NCBI GenBank assembly: GCA_902605645.1
Contig: CACLDE010000007.1
Span: forward strand, 1 to 39,778
Source of the DNA: an uncultured Pelagibacteraceae bacterium
GTDB lineage: Bacteria > Pseudomonadota > Alphaproteobacteria > Pelagibacterales > Pelagibacteraceae
DNA length: 39,778 nt
Direction of reading: 5' to 3'
How positions within the stretch are numbered: position 1 is the stretch's first letter; each line of letters starts with the position of its first letter. Positions 33,872 to 39,778 of this stretch are shown here, in pieces. The notes beneath the pieces were generated by a model. That model searched no databases. It was not told where the DNA came from and saw only the letters and a program-made list of their open reading frames with translations. The position numbers were made by a program, and so were the translations under genes.

Positions 33872-34543
33872 TTAAATTCCACCAAAATTTCGTTTTGTTT
33901 TATAAAAATGTTTTAAAATTTTTCTTAGATCTTGAGGTTTGAAGTCAGGCCACAATTTATCTAAAAAATATAACTCTGTATAAGCTAATTGCCATAGCAT
34001 AAAATTACTTAATCTTTTTTTTCCACCGGTTCTTATTAGTATATCAGGGTCAGGAATATCCTTTGTATATAAATTATTTTTTACCATATTTTCTGTAATT
34101 TTTTTATATTTAATCCTTTTAAATGTGTTTATTAACTCTTTTTTAGAACCATAATTTAAAGCTAAATTTACTAAAATTTTTTTATTTTTTTTTGTTTTTT
34201 CTACCGTTTCTTTAAGTACTGATTTTAATTTGTGAGGAAGTTTATATAACTCTCCGATAATGTTTATCTTTATTTCATTTTTAACAACACTTTTAATTTC
34301 TGATTTGAAATAGGAGTTTATCAAACTAAATAAGAAATTGATCTCAGTTTTTGGTCTTTTCCAATTTTCAGTTGAAAAAACATAAAAAGTTACAGTTGGA
34401 ATTCTTAACTTAATTGAAGCTTCTACAATGGTTTTAACTGTTTTAACTCCCGCGTAATGTCCTGAATTTCTATTGTTTTTTTTTTTCTTTCCCCATCGCC
34501 CATTTCCATCCATAATGAATGCAACATGGTTAAGTTTGTTCAT
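33872..34543 (-). CDS. uppS: undecaprenyl diphosphate synthase (cis-prenyltransferase)
   Basis: A 223-residue cytosolic enzyme elongating farnesyl diphosphate to the C55 carrier lipid for peptidoglycan and glycan assembly. AFIMDGNGRWGKK (8-20) holds the catalytic Asp12. SGHYAGVKTV, TFYVFSTENWKRP and DPDILIRTGGKKRLSNF are the family motifs. The usual GGE of the last motif is GGK, a small departure. It overlaps the frr stop by 4 bases and lies directly before cdsA. Confidence 0.96.
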   Translation of the reverse strand: MNKLNHVAFIMDGNGRWGKKKKNNRNSGHYAGVKTVKTIVEASIKLRIPTVTFYVFSTENWKRPKTEINFLFSLINSYFKSEIKSVVKNEIKINIIGELYKLPHKLKSVLKETVEKTKKNKKILVNLALNYGSKKELINTFKRIKYKKITENMVKNNLYTKDIPDPDILIRTGGKKRLSNFMLWQLAYTELYFLDKLWPDFKPQDLRKILKHFYKTKRNFGGI

Positions 34544-35100
34544 AATTGTAAAACTTCTTTTTCTTTTTCAGCGGTAATTTTATCTATGATTGATATATGA
34601 TCATCTGTAAGTTTTTGAGTATTTTTCTCAAAATTTTTATTTTCATCTTCTGTAATTTTTTTTTCTTTAAGTTTTTTTTTTAATTCCTCATTAGCTTCAC
34701 GTCTTATATTTCTTATTGAAACTTTGTTTTTTTCTGTCATTCCTTTAAGAACTTTGATTAACTCTTTTCTTCTCTCTTCTGTTAAGTCAGGTATTCTTAT
34801 TCTAATTGTTTGTCCATCAATTTGTGGATTTATACCTAAATCAGATTTTTGAATAGCGCTATCAATTAAAGTAATATTCGACTTGTCCCAAACCTGAACT
34901 GAAATTAATCTTGCCTCTGGAACAGAGATAGTCGCAAGTTGATTAATTGGCATCATCTGTCCGTATACATCAACTTTAATCATATCTAACATTGATGAAT
35001 TAGCTCTACCAGTTCTTAAAGTTGATATCTCTTTTTTAAAAGATTGAATTGTTTTATCCATTTTAGATGAATAATTTTTTTCATTAAATTCTAAGCCCAT
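34540..35100 (-). CDS. frr: ribosome recycling factor
   Basis: A 186-residue tRNA-mimic protein that splits post-termination ribosomes with EF-G. Family motifs are LRTGRANSSMLDMIKVDVYG (31-50), PINQLATISVPEAR, IRIPDLTEERRKELIK and VSIRNIRREAN. Length equals the family norm. Its ATG follows the tsf TAA immediately; the pyrH gene expected between tsf and frr is not there. Confidence 0.97.
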   Translation of the reverse strand: MGLEFNEKNYSSKMDKTIQSFKKEISTLRTGRANSSMLDMIKVDVYGQMMPINQLATISVPEARLISVQVWDKSNITLIDSAIQKSDLGINPQIDGQTIRIRIPDLTEERRKELIKVLKGMTEKNKVSIRNIRREANEELKKKLKEKKITEDENKNFEKNTQKLTDDHISIIDKITAEKEKEVLQL

Positions 35101-35958
35101 TTAGACACCTTCACCAACTTTAAATCTTATAAAATCAACTATCTTGATATCATAATTTTTTTTATTCTCTTTAAGTATATCAGAAACCTTTTTTTTAGGA
35201 TCCATAATCCAAATTTGATTTAAAAGTGTGTTGTCAGATATAAACTTGTTTAATTTACCTTTTGAAATTTTATCTACAATCTCATCTTTTTTACCAGAGT
35301 TTACTAATTCAGCTTTTATTATTTCTAACTCTTTATCAACTATATTTTTTTGTATACCAGTTTGGTCGATTGCCAAAGGATTTGATGCTGCAATATGCAT
35401 AGCTATTTTTTGACCTAAATCTTTATTTTCATTATTTAATATTTTGACGATTGAAACAATTTTACCAGCATTTTTTTCAATTGAAGAGTGAATATAAAAA
35501 TAGTTTTTTCCACCTTTGTTATTGAAAAACTTAGACCTTCTTATAGTTATTTTTTCTCCTATTTTTGATATCAAAGAAATTAAATTATCATTAACCGACT
35601 TCCCATTTTCCATTTTGGACAATTTGATCTTTTCAATATCGCCTAATACTTTAAAATTAATTTTTGAAATTTCTTTACTAAAATTTAAAAAATCTTTATT
35701 TTTAGCTACAAAATCTGTCTCGCTATTTATTTCAACTACTGCAACTTCGTCTGCCTCGTTATGTACCAATGCAAGACCTTCGGCTGCATTTCTTCCCATT
35801 TTTTTTGAGGCTTTTGCAATGCCTTTTTTCCTTAAAAATTCAACAGACTTTTGAATATCTCCACCGTTTTCCTCGATTGCTATTTTACAATCTTTAAAGC
35901 CCACACCAGTGAGTTCTCTTAATTTTTTGACATTATTTAATATATCTTTGTTTGTCAT
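35101..35958 (-). CDS. tsf: translation elongation factor Ts
   Basis: A 285-residue nucleotide exchange factor for EF-Tu. The N-terminal UBA-like domain has VKKLRELTGVGFKDCKIAIEE. NSETDFVAKN is the EF-Tu contact motif, and MHIAASNP in the core and FIRFKVGEGV at the end are conserved. It lies 17 bases after rpsB, with which it normally forms an operon co-regulated through the rpsB leader. Confidence 0.96.
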   Translation of the reverse strand: MTNKDILNNVKKLRELTGVGFKDCKIAIEENGGDIQKSVEFLRKKGIAKASKKMGRNAAEGLALVHNEADEVAVVEINSETDFVAKNKDFLNFSKEISKINFKVLGDIEKIKLSKMENGKSVNDNLISLISKIGEKITIRRSKFFNNKGGKNYFYIHSSIEKNAGKIVSIVKILNNENKDLGQKIAMHIAASNPLAIDQTGIQKNIVDKELEIIKAELVNSGKKDEIVDKISKGKLNKFISDNTLLNQIWIMDPKKKVSDILKENKKNYDIKIVDFIRFKVGEGV

Positions 35959-35975
35959 GAAGTGAATATATAAAA

Positions 35976-36764
35976 TTATTTTTTTTGAGGATTTTTATTA
36001 TCTGACTTATTTGTTTTAGATTTGATTATTTTTGGCTCAATTTTCAATGATCGTTTATCTTCGTTATTACTTTTTTCAATAAACTTTTCAGCATCTTTAA
36101 TTGTGTTTTTTAATAAGTCACAGTACAAATTTATTGATCTTCGAGCGTCGTCATTTCCAGGTATTGGAAAATCTATACCAGTTGGATCAGAATTAGTATC
36201 TAAAACACCAATAATTGGAATACCTAATTTTTTAGCCTCATTTACTGCTAACGATTCTATGTTTGTATCTATTATGAAAATTAGGTTGGGAAGTTTTTTC
36301 ATCTCTGCTATACCGCCTAACGATCTTTGAAGTTTATCTCTTTCTTTTCCAAACTTAATAATTTCTTTTTTTGTAAAACCCATGTTATCTTTGGAAAGTT
36401 GATCTTCAAGTTGTTTAAATCTTTTAATTGAATTTTGTATTGTGTTCCAATTTGTTAACATTCCTCCCAACCATCTATAATTAACGTAGAATTGAGATGT
36501 GTCTTTAGCTAATGTACTAACTTGTTCAGAGGCTTGTTTTTTTGTAGAAACGATTAAAATTTTTCCTCCAGATGATATACATTTATGAACTTCTACTAAA
36601 GCTGTTTTGAGAAAATTAACTGTTTGAGTTAAATCTATAATATGAATTGAGTTTTTTTCACCAAAAATAAAACTTTTCATTTTTGGATTCCACCTCAAAG
36701 TTTTGTGGCCTAGGTGTACACCTGCTTCTAAAAGTTGTTTAATATTTACTTCTGGTACTTTCAT
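35976..36764 (-). CDS. rpsB: 30S ribosomal protein S2
   Basis: A 262-residue ribosomal protein. LLEAGVHLGHKTLRWNPKM (11-29), FIFGEKNSIHIIDL, NYRWLGGMLTNW, LPNLIFIIDTN and IPGNDDARRSI are diagnostic. A ~35-residue Lys/Asn-rich tail extends the C-terminus, as in other alphaproteobacteria. Its start lies in an AAAAAUG context with only a weak GGA-type ribosome site that falls inside a predicted pseudoknot strand (36769-36773). Feedback control of rpsB-tsf by S2 is known in E. coli and is plausible here. Confidence 0.96.
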   Translation of the reverse strand: MKVPEVNIKQLLEAGVHLGHKTLRWNPKMKSFIFGEKNSIHIIDLTQTVNFLKTALVEVHKCISSGGKILIVSTKKQASEQVSTLAKDTSQFYVNYRWLGGMLTNWNTIQNSIKRFKQLEDQLSKDNMGFTKKEIIKFGKERDKLQRSLGGIAEMKKLPNLIFIIDTNIESLAVNEAKKLGIPIIGVLDTNSDPTGIDFPIPGNDDARRSINLYCDLLKNTIKDAEKFIEKSNNEDKRSLKIEPKIIKSKTNKSDNKNPQKK

Positions 36765-36830
36765 TTTTCCGGTTTATCCACCACAACTGCTCCAATTTGG
36801 ACCGGGGGGTAATAACCCTTAAAGCTGTGT
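36765..36830 (-). promoter_or_regulatory. rpsB leader RNA with hairpin and pseudoknot, probable S2 autoregulatory element
   Basis: Read on the - strand, the leader can form a 7-bp helix between 36823-36829 (CACAGCU) and 36782-36788 (AGUUGUG, one G-U pair). Inside it is a perfect GGGU-UAUU-ACCC hairpin (36807-36818). CCGGU (36801-36805), also inside, is fully complementary to ACCGG (36769-36773) just before the start codon, which lies outside the helix; the two pairings cross and so make a pseudoknot that would cover the ribosome site. It is much more G/C-rich than its surroundings. The pairings were found by hand, not by a folding program. I recall structured rpsB leaders being proposed in this lineage, so it may be known. 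Confidence 0.62.
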
Positions 36831-36844
36831 GCGAAATTAGGCAT

Positions 36845-36873
36845 TTGATATATTTAATTTCCCTAAAAAGCAA
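36845..36873 (-). promoter_or_regulatory. candidate sigma-70-type promoter for rpsB-tsf
   Basis: On the - strand TTGCTT (36868-36873) and TATCAA (36845-36850) are separated by exactly 17 bases. Each is an imperfect match to the consensus. Transcription would begin about 7 bases downstream of the -10, just before the structured leader, which fits well. It lies in the short gap after the dnaE stop. Confidence 0.35.
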
Positions 36874-36877
36874 GTAT

Positions 36878-39778
36878 TTAAAAAGTTATTTTTTTTACGT
36901 ATTCTCTATTTTTTACTTCATTAAATAGTTTTAAATCAAATTTTCTTGGATTTTCAAGTTTAATAGTAAATTTTGTATCTTTTTGTCTCACGATTAATTG
37001 TACTTCGGTCTCTCCTTTTTGGTCTAGAAGTTTTTTTAATTCTTTAAGATCCAATTTTTCATCAATTTCGATTGATACTTTTTTATAACTATTATTTATT
37101 AAATTATCTAGAAGAACAATTTTTCTAACATTAATTCTTTGTTGATCACCGCTTAAGTCTTTATACAAAGTCATGATAAAAGACTCTCCTTCTTTTAAAA
37201 TTTCCCTATTTTTTATTAATATTTCAGAAAAAATGAAAAGTTCATATTCTCCAAAATTGTCACTGAATTTTGCTATTGCAAAAGGTGTTCCTTTCGAACT
37301 TTTTTTTTCTTGTATAGACATTAAAGTACCAGCAATTATTCCTTCATTGTTTTGATCAGCAATATATTCTTTGTAAGGTTTAATATTTAAATGAGAAAAA
37401 ATACTTTTAAAGTTATTGAGCGGATGATCAGAGATATAAAATCCCAAAGACTTAAATTCTTCACTTAAAAGTTCTTTTGTACTCCAATTTTCATTTGTAT
37501 TAAGTTCAAATTTTTCATTTTCTGAGATTTCACTGCTATCAAATAAATTACTTTGTTTGCTTACTTTGTCTTCATATAGAGTCTTATTAAATTGGATTAA
37601 CTTCGGGATAGAATCAAATATACTCTTTCTATTTATTTCAAGTTTGTCGAAAGCACCTGATTTGACTAAGCCCTCTAATTGTAACTTATTTATATCTTTT
37701 GGATTTACTCTTTTAATAAAATCCATAAGAGATTTAAATTTTCCGTTTTTTTCTCTTTCATTAATAAGATTTGAGATGGCTTCACTACCAACGTTTTTAA
37801 TAGCTCCAAGACCATATAAGATAGTATTATTTACCGTTCGAAAATCTGAAAAACACTCATTAATATTAGGCCTGATAACTTTTACTTCAAGTCTTTTTAA
37901 TTCATCAACAAATTCTCTCAATTTATTGGTATTATTTGTTTCAGTTGACATGGTTGACGCGATAAATTCTTCTTTATAATAAGTTTTTAAATAAGCAGTT
38001 TGATAAGCAATTAGTGCGTAGGCAGCAGCATGACTTTTGTTAAAACCATATTCTGCAAATGGTTCGATTTTCGTAAAAATATAACTTGCAAGATCTTTTT
38101 TGATACCATTTTTTACTGAGCCACTAACAAATCTCTCTTTTTGTTTTTCTAATTCAGCCCGTTTTTTTTTACCCATCGCTCGTCTCAGAATGTCGGCCTC
38201 TCCAGCTGAAAAACCAGCAAGAGTTTGGGCTATTTGCATCACCTGCTCTTGATATATTATTATTCCATAAGTTGGCTCTAAGATGTTTTTTAAACTCGGA
38301 TGAATGTATTCTGGTTTTTTTAATCCATTTTTACAATCATTATAAATCGGTATGTTGCTCATAGGCCCGGGTCTATATAAAGCAACTAACGCAATAATAT
38401 CGTCAAATTTATTTGGTTTCATTTGTTTAATTGCTTCTCTCATTCCGGTACTTTCAAGCTGAAATAGACCAGTAGTTTCTCCCGTAGACAACAAATTAAA
38501 AACATTTTTATCTTTTACGTCAATTTTTGCTATATCGAGATTTATATTTCTTTTATTTATCATTTTTACTGTTTTATCTATTACAGTAAGAGTTTTTAGA
38601 CCAAGTAAATCAAATTTAACAAGACCTGCGTTTTCAGATGAATACATGTCATATTGTGTTGACGGCAAAGGAAGTTTCGAAGAACGATCAATATAAAGCG
38701 GTATTTGATCTGAAAGTTCTTTTCCTGCGATTACGACGCCAGCAGCATGAGTTGCCATATTTCTATTTAAGCCCTCTAGCTGTAAGGAAAGTTCAATCAA
38801 TTTTTTCACTTTAGAATTTTGATTAATTTCATTTTGAAATCGAGGTTCTCTATTTATGGACTCTTGTAGAGTTAATGGTCGAGATGGATCAAATGGTATC
38901 ATTTTACAAATTTTATCGACATGACCGTAAGGCAATCCCAAAACACGTCCTATATCTCTTAAGGCCATTCTTGCTTTTAGTTTACCGAAAGTAATGATAT
39001 GAGCGACACCTTTGCCATATTTCTTTTTTAGATACTCAAAAACTTTGTCTCTTTTTTCCTCACAAAAATCTATATCAAAATCTGGCATCGAGATACGATC
39101 AGGATTTAAAAATCTTTCAAAAATTAAATTAAATTCTATTGGGTCCAGATCAGTTATATCAAGGCTGTAAGCAACTAAAGATCCAGCACCTGAACCTCTT
39201 CCAGGACCAACAGGGATTGAATTATTTTTAGCCCATCTAATATAGTCAGAGACAATTAAAAAATAACTAGGATAATTCATTGAGTTAATAATATTTATCT
39301 CATGATCAAGTCTTTCATTATATAATTTTTTTAATTTTTCATTGTCCACATCTTTATTTTTTAATAAAATAAAGTTTTTGAGCCTATTATCTAAACCTGA
39401 TTTAGCTTGTATTAATAATTCTTGTTCAGCGGTTTTATCTTTTCCAAGAACAAGGCTTGGTAAAATTGGTTTAGTATTTTTTGGTTTAAAACTAAACTTT
39501 TTTGGAAAATTATAATTATTTTCTAGTGCCTCAGGTATATCATTAAATAATTCTCTCAAATAATTTGTTTCTCTCAAAAAATGATTGTTTCTAAATTTTT
39601 TTCTATTAGTATCATCTACAAAAGACTTTTCTCCAACACAGATTAATGCATCATGAGCTTCAGCCATTTTTTCGTTGATATAATAAACTTCTTGAGAAGA
39701 AATAAGAGGAATTTCAAATTCTGTAGACATTAATATTAAAAAATCTTCGTAATTTTTTTCGTCATTCTCTAAATGTCT
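36878..39778 (-). CDS. dnaE: DNA polymerase III alpha subunit (partial, N-terminus beyond window)
   Basis: The frame is open through to the window edge, so the Met at 39730 is internal: the codons beyond it (RHLENDEK...) continue the family sequence. About 966 residues are present; the N-terminal part of the PHP domain is missing. The polymerase core shows GPGRGSGAGSLVAY, the catalytic acidic cluster PDFDIDF (about 39066-39088), ATHAAGVVI, FDLLGLKTLTVI, ALYRPGPM and FNKSHAAAYALIAYQTAYLK. A QSNLF stretch near residue 720 (numbered from 39730) resembles the beta-clamp binding motif, and an OB-fold domain follows. This is the replicative polymerase. In the same orientation, rpsB follows after 113 bases. 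Confidence 0.97.
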   Translation of the reverse strand, partial: RHLENDEKNYEDFLILMSTEFEIPLISSQEVYYINEKMAEAHDALICVGEKSFVDDTNRKKFRNNHFLRETNYLRELFNDIPEALENNYNFPKKFSFKPKNTKPILPSLVLGKDKTAEQELLIQAKSGLDNRLKNFILLKNKDVDNEKLKKLYNERLDHEINIINSMNYPSYFLIVSDYIRWAKNNSIPVGPGRGSGAGSLVAYSLDITDLDPIEFNLIFERFLNPDRISMPDFDIDFCEEKRDKVFEYLKKKYGKGVAHIITFGKLKARMALRDIGRVLGLPYGHVDKICKMIPFDPSRPLTLQESINREPRFQNEINQNSKVKKLIELSLQLEGLNRNMATHAAGVVIAGKELSDQIPLYIDRSSKLPLPSTQYDMYSSENAGLVKFDLLGLKTLTVIDKTVKMINKRNINLDIAKIDVKDKNVFNLLSTGETTGLFQLESTGMREAIKQMKPNKFDDIIALVALYRPGPMSNIPIYNDCKNGLKKPEYIHPSLKNILEPTYGIIIYQEQVMQIAQTLAGFSAGEADILRRAMGKKKRAELEKQKERFVSGSVKNGIKKDLASYIFTKIEPFAEYGFNKSHAAAYALIAYQTAYLKTYYKEEFIASTMSTETNNTNKLREFVDELKRLEVKVIRPNINECFSDFRTVNNTILYGLGAIKNVGSEAISNLINEREKNGKFKSLMDFIKRVNPKDINKLQLEGLVKSGAFDKLEINRKSIFDSIPKLIQFNKTLYEDKVSKQSNLFDSSEISENEKFELNTNENWSTKELLSEEFKSLGFYISDHPLNNFKSIFSHLNIKPYKEYIADQNNEGIIAGTLMSIQEKKSSKGTPFAIAKFSDNFGEYELFIFSEILIKNREILKEGESFIMTLYKDLSGDQQRINVRKIVLLDNLINNSYKKVSIEIDEKLDLKELKKLLDQKGETEVQLIVRQKDTKFTIKLENPRKFDLKLFNEVKNREYVKKITF

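Noticed and set aside
1-39778. Many additional open frames of 60-140 codons opposite or within the called genes
   Set aside because: They lie inside strongly supported genes, have Ser/Phe/Leu-rich mirror compositions typical of antisense frames of Lys/Glu-rich proteins, and show no family motifs.
39730-39778. A short dnaE starting at Met 39730
   Set aside because: The frame stays open to the window edge with family-like sequence, so the Met is internal and the gene is simply cut by the window.
1-39778. tRNA, rRNA, riboswitch, insertion sequence, integrase or phage genes
   Set aside because: No gap is large enough for an rRNA or IS, and no tRNA-like cloverleaf or transposase motif was seen in the few gaps over 40 bases. 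No riboswitch other than the rpsB leader candidate was noticed.

Overview
The window looks like a chromosomal segment of a SAR11-clade alphaproteobacterium (Pelagibacterales, 'Candidatus Pelagibacter'-like). Reasons: the DNA is very AT-rich and the proteins are loaded with Lys, Asn and Ile. Genes are packed almost without spacers; summing the gaps leaves roughly 390 of 39,778 bases non-coding. The gene order is a shortened version of a long conserved alphaproteobacterial cluster (ntrYX-trkA, ispDF, lipA, ftsB-eno-kdsA-pyrG-secG-tpiA, ppiD-trp-lexA-gltX, lpx-bamA-dxr-cdsA-uppS-frr-tsf-rpsB, dnaE). Assignment to SAR11 is inferred from style and order, not from a marker gene search. I see no rRNA, tRNA, CRISPR, transposon, phage gene or toxin-antitoxin module.

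Layout. (1) 1-2661, + strand: the tail of an unrecognised gene, a polytopic GT-C type glycosyltransferase starting with TTG, and galE. (2) 2654-7164, - strand, read ntrY-ntrX-trkA: a nitrogen/redox-type two-component system and the Trk potassium regulator. (3) 7205-9313, + strand: ispDF (isoprenoids), pgpA (phosphatidylglycerol) and pncC (NMN deamidation). (4) 9293-16001, - strand, read tpiA-secG-pyrG-kdsA-eno-ftsB-lipA-ratA-small membrane protein: central carbon, CTP, KDO and lipoate synthesis plus a divisome and a translocon subunit. (5) 16066-24125, + strand: ppiD, trpEGDC, lexA behind a clear SOS box, gltX, and a RecB/Cas4-like nuclease-fold protein. (6) 24105-39778, - strand, read dnaE-(rpsB leader)-rpsB-tsf-frr-uppS-cdsA-dxr-bamA-ompH-lpxD-fabZ-lpxA-lpxI-PQQ sugar dehydrogenase-lpxB: replication, translation and a complete run of envelope functions.

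How the genes work together. Block 6 couples outer-membrane protein insertion (BamA, Skp/OmpH) with lipid A synthesis (LpxA, LpxD, LpxI, LpxB), supplied by FabZ, and with undecaprenyl phosphate (Dxr to UppS) and CDP-diacylglycerol (CdsA). KdsA and PyrG in block 4 make KDO-8-P and the CTP needed to activate KDO. IspDF in block 3 acts two steps below Dxr, and PgpA acts below CdsA. Most neighbours overlap by 1 or 4 bases (TAATG or ATGA), so translational coupling is probably widespread. Regulatory DNA is limited to two divergent intergenic gaps, the lexA operator region and the 113-base gap before rpsB. No gene-free stretch exceeds 300 bases.

The most interesting points are a probable pseudoknotted leader RNA before rpsB, a PD-(D/E)XK protein with Cys pairs at both ends, a PQQ-type sugar dehydrogenase embedded in the lipid A operon, and several expected genes missing from their usual slots (pyrH, rseP, pdh/lpd, moaC-moeA, comEC). 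I found no defence or mobile system; this is mainly a streamlined housekeeping region.
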